This document shows positions 46,068-57,181 of a stretch of 64,000 nt of DNA, piece after piece. The translations under genes and the position numbers were made by a program. A model generated the notes under the pieces. The model was not told the DNA's origin. It searched no databases and saw only the letters and a program-made list of their open reading frames with translations. Numbering within the stretch: the stretch's first letter is position 1; every line of letters begins with the position of its first letter. The DNA is from Jaltomata sinuosa (Eukaryota; Streptophyta; Magnoliopsida; Solanales; Solanaceae): contig QJPP01001788.1 in assembly GCA_003996215.1 (NCBI GenBank), forward strand, positions 124,001 to 188,000, in the 5' to 3' direction.

Positions 46068-47540
46068 GATACCTGCGAGGCACATTAGTTAGTATACAGC
46101 CTGAACAATGAAAGGCAAAAGAAAAAAAGATTTATTTTTATATTATTGGAACCAATCCACGACCGTCAACCCAACCATGGTTTCAATCTCATCCAAACAG
46201 TCAAGTGCCCCCAGGCATCTACAGGTCACTTACCGGTCGTAGATCAAAACTATGCACCCATCCTGTGACTCGTAGAGTTGAACCTAAGAGTCTAAATTTT
46301 TCATTAATTTTATGGTTCAGTCTACGGAATGTAGATCAATACTACAACCCCTCGACCCACTAGTAGATTTTCAAAAACAAGAAATCAATCAGTTTAGCAC
46401 ACTTACAATCATTAGACTTGTATATTTATAATCTTTCTGTACCCTAATCAAACCAAGGGTTACTCAGGATTCACGCAAGTAATTCTAGAGTATTTTATTG
46501 AGAGTTGACGGGAAAAACAACCTTTGACCTTGTTTCTGAGGCAAAATTATGGTCATAATAAACTCCAACTCACCGACTCAACCAACCATCACATCCTCAC
46601 ACAATTCCAGCAATTTTAAACTTCTAATTAGATCATTCCCTCAAACTCAGCATTGTTCTTACACTCATAGATGCACAATTCAACTCTATGGTTCCTTAAT
46701 TCCACATGATTTCAAACTTCAGAAAAACATAAACCCATAGGCACTATCCCTCTAATAAGAACATGAAAAACTTAGGGAGTGATTAGAACTTACTCTTGTA
46801 TCAAAGAACTTCTTGAGGAGTGACTGAGGAGAGAGCGTGCACTATGATGGTGTTATAGAAATTGTGTGCGTGTGCATGAGGATCAGCCTAGGGGGTTATT
46901 AATTTTTGTGTGTAGAGTTTGTAAGTTTTAGGAGTGATGGAGGGAGCTAATTTAAGAGAAGTTATATGATTTGGATTCTTTTCCTTTTGTGTTCAAAAAT
47001 ATCGGGTGAGGAATTCAAGAGAAGTTGGGTCGAGTTTGGGTGAATTTAAAATGTTTGCAAATAAAAACCCTCAACCTAGTTCAGTAAGTTCCCTAGGATC
47101 CACGAGTGAAAACTACAGTTCATTGACTGAAATGATGGGTTGTCGATCCACGTTACTTTTGCTTTTGTTGCCATACATCTACGATTGGCTTTACAGTCCA
47201 TTGTTTTGAAGTATGAACTATTCTGTCACCTGTAAAACATTTTCTGAGACCTAGCATGTGGGACTGGGAACTACGGGTTAGTCTACGGGTCATTGAATAG
47301 GTTCACAACCCATGAACCAAATCATGGTTCTCAGACTTTCTTTTGTGAGTTAACTTTTCCAGGCATCTATGATTTAATCCACGAGTAGTCAAGGTCATTT
47401 ATGACATGTCATCTGACCTGTAGATCAACTTTTTTCCTCCCACATGAATACTTTGCTTCTCTTTTCATCTTGGTGTCCCTTCACACTTTAGCAAACATCA
47501 ATTTGTCCTAAAAACTAAAATAGAATAATAGAAAACAATC
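46068..47540. other. V spacer between pol and transposon-protein ORF
   Basis: No gene seen. Word clusters at 46145-46380 and 47060-47440 use CACGAGT, GTAGATC and CATGGTT phrases, the vocabulary of V's LTR. Confidence 0.55.
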
Positions 47541-47672
47541 TTAGGTTGCCTCCCAAGCAGCGCCTGATTTAATGTTGCGGCACGACACAGGTTACTTGAC
47601 TACTCAGACTTCATCAAATCACCTCATGGGTTGCCTCCCATGAAGTGCCTAATTTAACATCGTAGCATGATG
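47541..47672 (-). ncRNA. Two tandem hairpin modules after V pol
   Basis: Copy a (47541-47590) in sense: TGTCGTGCCGCAACA, TTAAATC, CTTGGG-AGGCAA-CCTAAG. Copy b (47626-47672): CATCATGCTACGATG, TTAAATT, CATGGG-AGGCAA-CCCATG. Stems differ between the copies by paired changes. They lie about 80 nt after the pol stop. Confidence 0.6.
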
Positions 47673-47753
47673 CTTGTCCCTTGGTTAATCAGACTTCACC
47701 AAGGGCCTAGATGTCCACTACATTTATGTCCTCTGCAGTTCCCAAATATGCCT

Positions 47754-48980
47754 TCAAAGCTGACCATTAACCTTGAACCATTTGCCTTCATGGTTCTCAA
47801 GTTCAATTGCACCGTATCTGAACACATGCACCACTCGAAATGGCCCCATCCACTTAGAATTTAGCTTGCCAGGAAATAAGAGAAGTCTTAAATTAAACAG
47901 CAAGACCAAATTACCTGGAGCAAAATCTCTCTTATCTATTCTCCCATCGTGATACATATTCATCTTCTCTTTGTAAAGGGCTGAACTCTCATAAGATTTT
48001 AGGCGGAACTCATCCAACTTATTCAATTGATCAATCCTCAAGTTAGAGGTATCACCCCAATTCAAATTCAGCTTATTGAGCGCCCATATTGCTTTGTGCT
48101 CAAGCTCTACCAGTAGATGGCATGATTTTCCATACAAAATCTGATAGGGAGACATACCTATAGGAGTCTTAAAGCCAGTCTGGTATGCCCATAAAGCGTC
48201 ATCTAACTTCCTAGACTAATCAGTTCTATATGCATTCACATCTTTCCAAGGATTGTCTTTATCTCTCGATTGGAAACCTCAACTTGCCTACTAGATTGTG
48301 GATGATAAAGTCTTTCCACGTTATGCGTTACTCCATACTTCTCAATTAAGGTTAGAAATAATCAATTACAAAAGTGAGAGACTCCATCACTGATAATTTC
48401 TCTTGGGGTACCAAACCTAGAAAAGATGTTTTGCTTCAAAAATGTTGTGACATTCTTTACTTCATTATTGGGAAGTGCAACTGCCTCCACCCACTTGGAC
48501 ACATAGTCAACAACTACAAGTGTGTATTTTATCCCATTTGAGATCACAAATGGGCCCTTAAAATCAATTCCCCATACATCAAATAGTTTAATTAAAAGAA
48601 TGGGAGTGAGAGGAAGCTCATTCTTTCTTGATATACCTCCTTAAATGTGACATTGATCACATGCCTTTTCATAATCATTTGCATCCTGATGAATGGTAGG
48701 CCAAAAGTATCCACATTGAAGAATATTGTGAGCATCTGGATGCCTCTATGATGCCCCTCAACAGGGGACGAATGACATGCCTCCAATCTGCTCATCATCT
48801 CTACCTTAGGCACATATTTACAAATCATCCCATCAGCACAAACATAGAACAAATATGGGTCATCCAAGAAAAGCTTTTGCACATTAGACATAAACTTTCT
48901 TCGTTGTTGGAAGGACAAGTATGAAGGTACCACATCAGTTACCACATAATTAGCAAAATTTGCAAACCATGGAATCAAGT
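47754..48980 (-). pseudogene. V integrase, Athila-like
   Basis: Zinc-finger part at 48592-48978 (HSSPVEGHHRGIQ), core at 48362-48547 with YTLVVVDYVSKWVEAVALP and IISDGVSHFCN (second catalytic Asp kept; the first is in WGELI-like sequence near 48560 with decay), and the C-terminal domain at 47754-48155 ([20 protein letters not shown], then [19 protein letters not shown]). The wording is typical of the Athila lineage, without a chromodomain. Several stops and frameshifts separate the parts. Confidence 0.87.
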
Positions 48981-48999
48981 CTTATGATACAGCCAATAC

Positions 49000-49420
49000 T
49001 TGCTCATCCGAAAAAGTATCATCAATATCAATCTCATCTTTCAATTTCAGCATTGCCTCTTCTTCTAATCTTGACAAATGATCAGCCACTTAGTTTTTGG
49101 TCCCCTGTCAGTCCTTGACCTCAAAGTCAAACTCTTGTAACAAAAGTAAACATCGAATCAATCTAGGCTTTAAATCCTTATTTTCCATAAGGTATTTAAG
49201 AGCTGCATGGTCAGTGTGCAAAATCACCTTGGTGCCAAGCAAGTAGGATCTAAACTTCTCAAAAGCAAACACAATAGCAAATAACTCTTGTTCTATCACA
49301 ATATAATTTTTTTGGGCTATATTAAGTGTCTTGTTAGCATAGTATATAGGATAGAAAATATGTTCACGTCTTCAGCCTAGGAATGCTTTTAGCACCACTC
49401 TACTAGTATCACTTATAACT
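49000..49420 (-). pseudogene. V RNase H
   Basis: [21 protein letters not shown] and [11 protein letters not shown] (49108-49299), then a stop and VADHLSRLE. The Athila-type RNase H motif with the third catalytic Asp (TDH) is kept. The upstream part with the first Asp is unclear. Confidence 0.85.
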
Positions 49421-50310
49421 TCGAAAGGCATGGACCAGTCGGGTGAAACAATGATAGAAGCCAATATCAGTTTTTCCTTAAGGCATTTAAATGCCTTCAT
49501 ACACGCTTCATCAAACACAAACTTCACCTCCTTGTCCAACAAATTACACAAAGGTGTGAAATCTTAGAGAAATCCTTGATGAATCTACGATAAAATCCAG
49601 CATGCCCCAAAAAGCTTCAAATACCTTTCATGGAAACAGGAGGTGGCAATTATTTAATCACCTCAATCTTTGCCTTATCAACCTTGATCCCCTTTTTAGA
49701 AATCATGTGGCCAAGCAATATACCTTCCTTAACCATGAAGTGACACTTCTCCCAATTAAGCGCCAAATTACATTCTTCACATCTCTACAATACGCTACTC
49801 AAATGGTCCAAGCAATCATCAAAGGAGTCACCTACCACTGGAAAATCATCTATGAGTACCTCGATAGTGTCTTCCACCATGTATGAGAAGATAGAAATCA
49901 TACATCGCTAAAACGTTTATGGCATATTACACAACCTAAAAGGCATCTGCTTGAAGGCAAATGTCCTATATGGATACGTGAAAGTGGTCTTCTCTTGGTC
50001 TTCAGGAGAAATTAAGATCTGATTGTATCTAGAATAACCATTAAGAAGACAATATAATTCTCTACTAGCAAGACGATCTAACATCTGATCAAGGAACGAC
50101 ATTGGGAAGTGATCTTTTTCAGTCTACGCATTCAGCTTCCTATAATCCATGAATACTCGCCAGCCTGTGATTGGCTTCATCGGAATAAGCTCATTCTTTT
50201 CATTAGGAATCACTGTGATTCCACCTTTTTCAGCACATATTGGAATGGACTTACCCATTTATTGTCTGCAATAGGATAAACCACAACTGCATCTAACAAC
50301 TTGATGATTT
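49421..50310 (-). pseudogene. V reverse transcriptase, truncated at N-terminus
   Basis: In sense it opens with IIKLLDAVVVYPIADNKWV (near 50300), then NEKNELIP, DQMLDRLASRELYCLLNGYS, FAFKQMPFRLCN, and the active site LIDDFPVVGDSFDDC near 49840, so both catalytic aspartates remain; then FLGHAGFYRRFIKDFSKI. Many stops. The region before LLDA is missing at the junction with U. Confidence 0.87.
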
Positions 50311-51987
50311 CCCACTACAAGAATATAGGAGAAACCAATTTCAACAGTTATAATACATGGAATCTAGGTCCATCTAACTCTCATCAATGAAACTATTACC
50401 TCTAGTCTCATCTTAGCCCACAGTACTACCTCACCATGCCTGACCATGAAACAATGCAATAGTAGTGAAAAGTATACACACATGCTAAATGGTCTTATTT
50501 CTGCCCAACTAGCGATGTCCTGCAGGGGATACACAAGGTCTATGTACAAAATAGTTTTCTATCAATGATAGTATCAAATAGGTGACTATGCCAACCTGTA
50601 CCTGCCAGAACCATTTCTCATCAACATAAATATCAACTACACTGGCATGGTACCCGATTCCATAATAAATGACAATGTCAATGCACCTATGGTTCTCAGA
50701 CCTATCTCTCAGGATACACATTTTGCACGAAATCATATTTACACTTATTAATCTCAATTAATACATCAACTCATGTACCCTTCTTATTTATTAAAGGATA
50801 ACCTAAAAACACATACAATTCAACTATGTTCAAAGATAAATTACAAGTTAAGTAATTCAATCATATACATGTACTAAAATAAGTCTCACCTCCAATAGAA
50901 ACCATAACCTACCTCCACTGAAGAATCCGAATCAACAAGTTACTTTGCAAGAACCTTGCCTGTCCTCAACACCTCAGAACATTCAAAGTCTAAAATTAAA
51001 CAATGTTAAGTGTAATTAATCATCCACTCTTTGTAATTCAGTCTTAGGAATTCAAACCCACTAATTCTACCCTTATATGAGGTCTGTAGCATTCTATAAG
51101 GGTCAATTAACCATTAACTAGTCTTATAATATTCATAAAATCAACACTGAAAGGGTTTCTAATTAAGTTAACCCCCTTTTAGCCATTTTTATGCCTAAAG
51201 GTCTCACCTTTATGGAACCCAAGGTTCCCCATTAGACTTAAAAATGTTAAGAACCATTAATTTCTTAGGATCAATTATAGGTTGAATTGCACCTACCCAT
51301 ATGGTTTTCCCTAAGTTTCATGCTTTTTGGGCTTTCACTCAAGAATTCCACCATTAATCTTCAACCAAAAGGTCTCACAAGGATTAATAATCAATAAACG
51401 AAGAGGTTTACAGAGTTAGTTACCTCTAATGAAGAGAATTTGCCTCAGCCCTTGGGAAAAAGGTCCTTTGGATCTCTAAAATGAAATACGAGTTGTGAGA
51501 AAATAACCCAGAAAACTGAGTTAAGTGCAGGTAAACTGCTCATTGTCCCATCACAATGAGTTATTTCTCATCACGATGAGGCTTGGCTCATCATGATGAC
51601 TCATCATGATGAGGTGCCCTTTCATCGCGATAAAGCACAAATTCTATAATATCATAAACTCATCACAAACCCATTATTTCACAACACACTTTATTTTCTA
51701 CATAACACAAATTAATCCTAACGTGGCAAGTATTATATTCAGAGTTTTATGAACTTGATTCCTATCCTAAAATGTCCTACAAGATTCTACGGTATTTGAC
51801 TATCCATAAATAGACTCCACACTACATATAACACACCACAAGACCCTAACCATCTTTAAGGCACAAAATACTAGATTTTCATCAAAGCTCACCCTAGACT
51901 GAAATTTTACCAACTCTCATCTTAGGGACTTTTCTAGTTGGGTACTTATGCTCTTACTTTACTATAGCGACATAAAAGGTCATTACA
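50311..51987 (-). repeat. U 3' LTR, truncated
   Basis: Matches 57795-59465 from CCACTA onward and ends AAAAGGTCATTACA. The first about 615 bp of the LTR are missing on the left. Words: CATCACAATGAG, CATCACGATGAG and the perfect palindrome CTCATCATGATGAG at 51600-51613. Confidence 0.9.
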
Positions 51988-51998
51988 TCAAATATCAA

Positions 51999-52304
51999 TT
52001 AAGCAATCATTCCACCCCGAATGACAAGAAGAAGAAAACATAAGAGAATGAGGATTACCTGAATCAGTGAACAAGTGAGGATACTTGATTTGCATGCCCG
52101 CTTCAGTCTCCATGTGGCCTCCTCAACAGGACAGTTTTTCCACTGAACCTTCACATAAGCAATATCCTTAGTCCTCAATTTTCGGACATCTCTATTAAGA
52201 ATAGCAACAACCTTTTCTTTGTAAGAGAGGTTTTCATCCAATATAACTAAATCCCAATGAATTATACAGACATTATCTCCATAGTACTTCTTAAGCATGG
52301 ACAC
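51999..52304 (-). pseudogene. U chromodomain
   Basis: Reads LRTKDIAYVKVQWKNCPVEE and ATW, the core of a Tekay-type chromodomain. A one-base shift right after ATW moves the tail (ETEAGMQIKYPHLFTDSG) to another frame. The hairpin at 52007-52024 (sense TCATTC-GGGGTG-GAATGA) lies beyond the true end, 19 nt from the LTR. Confidence 0.85.
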
Positions 52305-53340
52305 ATATAATACGGTATGAACTCCTTACAAGCTCAGAGGCAATGCTAACTTATAATCCATTAGCCTTATACTTTAAAGAATCTCAAAGAGTCCAATATA
52401 CCTCAAACTAATCTTACCACACTTCCTAAATCGCATGACACCCTTCATGGGTGAGACTTTGAGCAAAACTTACTCGCCTTTTATGAAATGTACATCCCTT
52501 ACCTTCCTATCTGCATACTCCTTTTTCTAGCTTTGAGCCCCTAGAAGCTTCTCTTAGATTAACTTCACCCTTTCCAAAGAATCTCTCAAAAGATTAGTAC
52601 CCTAAGGTCTTACTTCAAATGAATCAAACCAAACAATGGGAGATCTATATCTTCTCCCATATAATGTGTCAAACAAAGCCATATCTATGCTCAAGTGATA
52701 ATTGTTGTTATAAGGAAACTCAGTCAATGATAGATACTGGTCCCAATGACCCCCAAAATCCATCACACACACGCGGATCATGTCTTTCAAAACTTGAATC
52801 ATACACTCAGATTGCCTGTCAGTCTGAGTATGAAAAGTTATACTCAGGTCCAACCTAGTACCCAACTCTTCATGCAACTACTGCCAAAAGTTAGAGGTAA
52901 ACTGAGTACCCCTATCATAAATAATAGAGATAGACACTTCATGCAGTCGAAGAACTTCCCTAAGATAGATCATGGCTAGCTTAGCTACATTGTAAATCAC
53001 TTAAATAGGAATGAAGTGCCCATACGTCGTTAGTCTGTCAACAATAACCCATATTGAATCATATTTTCCCAAAGTCTTGGGAAGGCCAACCACGAAATCC
53101 ATGGCTATTCTCTCCCACTTACATTCAGGAATGGACATTCTCTGAACAGGACCACCAGGCTTTTGGTGTTCATACTTCACCTGCTGATAGTTCTGAAACT
53201 TAGCCATAAAATCGACTATATCACTTTTCATTCTTCCCCACCAATAGTGTTGCTTCAAATTGTGGTACATCTTGGTCACACCAGGATGTATAGAGTATTT
53301 AGAACAATGAGCTTATGCTAAGATGGTAGGAATCAACTCA
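52305..53340 (-). pseudogene. U integrase
   Basis: Core at 53001-53279: MDFVVGLPKTLGKYDSIW (first Asp kept), IYDRGTQFTS (second Asp kept) and QSECMIQVLKDM (Glu kept) at 52602-52877, with stops between them. The zinc-binding cysteines are lost: the expected CQNCQ-type motif reads FQNYQQ. AYNN...DMALFDTLYGRRYRSP follows in diverged form. Confidence 0.88.
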
Positions 53341-53599
53341 TCAACACAAGGCACACAAACTCGCCCTTTAACTCATAGAACGCCTTCATTATTAATAATG
53401 ACCTCCTTGGCCTCACCACACAACACCTTGTCATGAATCATACTCAATTTCACATCATCAAATTGTTTTCTTTTGATTTGATCAAGAAATGAGGACCTCA
53501 CCTCCTTACATGCCAGCAATCCACCCCGCTCATAAACTTCTAGTTTCATGAAGCTATTAGCTAGAGTCTAAATGTCTCTGGCCAACAGAAGTCTGGTAG

Positions 53600-54120
53600 A
53601 ATTCAAATAGACCAAGCTACCCATACTCCCAGTTTTCTGCTCAACATATAGCTACCATATTAGCCTTACCTGGATGGTACAAAATAGTGATTCTATAATC
53701 CTTGGGTAACTCGATCCACCTTTGATGCCTTAAGTTCAAGTATTTCTTAGTGAACACATATTGCAAGCTACGGTGGTCTGTAAGCACTTCACAATGCACC
53801 CTATAAAAGTAATGTCTCCAAATCTTGAGAGCAAATACACCGCATCCAACTTTAAGTCATGATTAGGATAGTTCTTTTCATGCACTTTGAGTTGCCTCGA
53901 AGCATAAGATATAACATTTCTCTCTTGCATCAATACAACTCCTAAATTAGACCTTGAAGCATTAAAATACACAAAAAAGTCCTTACCTTCAAGGGGAAAG
54001 GCAAGAATAAGAGTTGTAGTCAAAAAAGTCTTGAGCTTTTGGAAGCTCTCATCATATTCATATGAACAATCAAATGGTACCTCTTTCTGAGTCAGGCGAA
54101 TCAGATGGGTAGCAATGGAT
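53600..54120 (-). pseudogene. U RNase H
   Basis: The first catalytic Asp is changed (VYFNAS instead of VYCDAS) and the Glu of HDLELAA is Lys (HDLKLDA). [11 protein letters not shown] keeps its Asp in another frame near 53775. Inactive by residue loss as well as frameshift. Confidence 0.86.
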
Positions 54121-54878
54121 GCAAAACCTTTCACAAATCTATTGTAGTAACCAGCAAATCCCACAAAGTTATGAATTTCAAACACCAAAGTGGGCCTAGC
54201 CCAATTCTTAACTGCCTCAATTTTTTACAGGTTTACCATGACCCCTTCTTTCGAAACCACATGCCCCAAAAAGGATACAGAAGATAACCAAAACTCATAT
54301 TTGGAGAATTTTGCATACAATTCCTTTTCCTTCAATAACCCCAACACAATCATAAGATAATTTTCATGCTCCTTATTAATCTTAGAATACACCAGGATAT
54401 CATAAATGAACACAATAACAAATGAGTCTAGATAGGGCTTAAATATCCCATTCATCAAACTCATGAAAGCAATCGAGGCATTAGTCAGTTCAAAAGACAT
54501 CACAAGGAACTCGTAGTGTGTGTGCCAGGTCTGGAAAGTAGTCTTAGAAATATCAGAAGGCCAAATATTCAACTGGTGATACATGGACCTTAGATCAATC
54601 TTAGAAAAGACTGATGCACCCTGCAACTGGTCAAACAAATCATCAATACGAGGGAGAGGATACTGATTACTGATAGTAACTTTGTTCAACTGCCAGTAGT
54701 CAATGCACATACATAAACTACCATCCTTTTTCTTAACTAATAACACTAAAGCACCCCATGAGGAGGCACTCGGATGAATGAACCCTTTACTCCACAACTC
54801 TTGAAACTGAGCCTTAAGCTCACTCAACTTAGCCGGCACCATCCTGTAAGAGAGAATAGAGATGGGACACATATCCAT
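54121..54878 (-). pseudogene. U reverse transcriptase
   Basis: 217 codons are open (54225-54878): [74 protein letters not shown]. The active site reads FIYD instead of FIDD (about 54398), so the first Asp is Tyr. The thumb [12 protein letters not shown] and FVGFAGYYNRFVKGFASIAT follow. Confidence 0.92.
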
Positions 54879-55545
54879 CTCTAAGTCAATACAAAATTGT
54901 CTTGACTGAGTGACATGCTAGGCAAATCCATAGGAAATACCTCTTGGAACTCACACACCATAGGAACTGACTCAATAGATGGGACCTCTAAACTAGTGTC
55001 CCAAAGATGAGCCAAGAAAGCCAAAGACCTTTTTCTTATCAGACTTTGAGCATAAAGGAAAGACACAAATTTCATAGGAGCAGGACTATAGTTACCCTCC
55101 CACTCTAGTCTATCCAACCTAGGCATTTTTTTATAGATAATTTGGATGACTGAAATAAAAAAAACCTATGTTTGTTTTTAAAAACATTCTTGGACAATGA
55201 ATAGCCACATTCACTATCTTAGCATAACATTCTAGAATAACATGGTGCATAGACAACCAACTCATCCCCAAGTTAATGTTGAAATCTCCAATGTCTAGAA
55301 TCACTAAATCTGCCAAAGTCTTTTTCCCCATAAAATATAACTGGACAAAAATAAATCCTATCCACAACCACAGAATCACCCACTAGGGTAGACATATTAA
55401 CAGGATAATTAAGAAACTCACAAATCATGTAAAACCCCCTAGCAAAACTAGGAGACACATATGAAAAAGTAGAACCAAGGTAAAATAAAACTAAAGCCAT
55501 GAGGTCACAGACAAGAATAGTACATGTGATCACCATGTCTAATGC
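54879..55545 (-). pseudogene. U protease and linker
   Basis: Active-site region reads MALVLFYLGSTFSYVSPSFA at about 55440-55505: the catalytic Asp of FDPGST is Tyr. LVILDIGDFNINLGMSWLS follows in the next frame, then the linker to reverse transcriptase (LIRKRSLAFLAHLWDTSLE, VPMVCEFQEVFPMDLP). Confidence 0.85.
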
Positions 55546-56964
55546 CTCTACCTCTGGTGTGCCTGGAAAAGCATAGACGTGGTTCTTACCGCCTGTCTGT
55601 GCACCACCCCTATTGGGCTGATTACCTCCTCTACTATTACCATCAGCTTGGTTAGGTTAAGTGCCATATTTACCAGTTATGTGACCACCCTGCCCGCCCT
55701 GTGGATAATTTCTTTCATGTTCGTTACCTTTACCAGTCGGAGCCAGAGCGCTAGGAGCCTACTACTGATTTGCCTATTGAAACAAAGGACAATCTCTCTT
55801 TATGTGGCCAATTTCACTGCACTCATAGCATGTAAGGTCTAAAGTAGGTCATTATGCCAGAGAAGATGAAGTAAGATAACTACCAAACTCTACCGGAGGC
55901 TGACTGGTCCTTGACAGACCAGACTAAATTGGGTGTGTAGGGTATCCCTAAAGATCCTGACCCCTGGAATACTAACCACTGAAATTTCCCCCAGACCAAG
56001 GCTTTTTTAAAGCCATGATTGCTTGACCCTCTTAATTTACACCATTAACATTTTTCACAAATTTAATCACCTCCTGAAAAGACCTGCCAGAAGATGCTAC
56101 CTGTAAAGGTGAGAAATCTGAAGCCCAGTGTTCAAACCTTTCACAAAAACAGCGAATCCGTTCTTCCTCTGTATTGATCCACTGTGAAGAATAATGAGCC
56201 AAGGCATGGAAGTATGCCTCATAGGAATCACTGAAGAATTCCCCTGCTTCAAGTCATAGGGAATACCCAGTAGGCCTGTATTCCACATACGCCCTCCACC
56301 ATATTTTGTCATCCCCTTACAATTGAAAGGAAACAAATTCAATGCCATACCTCTCAACAATACCCATCCTGTGTAGCCGATCATGACTGTTAATGATGAA
56401 TTCATAAGCATCCTCAGATTCCTACCCATGAAATACTGGAGGTTTCATCATTACAAACTTGCAGAAAAGGTTGTGCTCACAACCAGTCATCACTAGGAAT
56501 GTCACTGGTTGCAAAAACATACCTGTCTCATAAGCCAAATCCATCCGAGGAGCCACAACTATAGCATGCTGGGTTACCGGATGATGTACATTGGGCACTG
56601 CAAGAGTAGTCCCATTCTCTTCTATTCAACTTAGAAAACTCAGAACCTTCTTGATCATATCAGATAACATCGAAATTAGTGTTGCACCTTCCTGAATGGG
56701 TGTCGCCCCTGTCCCCTAAACTAGTACTGCCTCATTATTTTGAATCTAAACCTCTTCTTCCACCCCGGCCTCAGGAAGATGCTCATGTTAGAGAGAAGAA
56801 CCTTACCTTTCCCAAGTCGGTGGTGTGGCTTGAGTTCCACCCCTTATAGGTGTGCCTCTCTTACCCCTGGCTCTTCCCCTCACTTTTCCTCTACCATGAA
56901 CCACAGCCTCAACAACTAGTTCGGGAACCACTGATCTACCCTCTGAAGTGCATATTCTCACCAT
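55546..56964 (-). pseudogene. U gag
   Basis: Start plausibly ATG 56964 (MVRICTSEGRSVVPELVV) with an Arg/Gly-rich segment (HGRGKVRGRARGKRG). The core reads PPVFHG, ESEDAYEFIINSHDRLHRMG, WWRAYVEYRPTG, INTEEERIRCFCERFEHW and SFQEVIKFVKNVNGV, the usual gag of Solanaceae chromoviruses. The zinc knuckle CYECSEIGHIKRDC (about 55805-55850) has all four ligands. Stops occur at several places. Confidence 0.85.
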
Positions 56965-57164
56965 CTGTGAGAATAAAAGTGAAAGAGTCAAATACCAATT
57001 TGGATCGACAGATACAAATTGGAATCAAGTCATAGCATGAAGGAAGAAAAAAGTTGATGTTTTCCAAAGTCTTGTATCCTCTTAAGGAGAAGTACAGACA
57101 TCTCCATACCATTTGGCAAGACTATATTAGACATGTTATTGTACGATAAGATAAAGAAACTTGG

Positions 57165-57177
57165 GGTTATGATACCA
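57165..57177 (-). promoter_or_regulatory. U primer binding site
   Basis: In sense TGGTATCATAACC, a degenerate tRNA-iMet type site, 4 nt from the LTR. Confidence 0.8.
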
Positions 57178-57181
57178 ACTT

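Larger units (their letters stand above)
40854..50310 (-). mobile_element. V: truncated Athila-like element with pol and transposon-protein ORF
   Basis: 3' LTR 40854-42336 (its tail cut at the W junction), PPT, non-coding region, transposon-protein ORF, spacer with two hairpin modules, integrase, RNase H, reverse transcriptase. It stops at 50310 just before the reverse transcriptase core; gag, protease and the 5' LTR are absent, replaced by the truncated LTR of U. Confidence 0.85.
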
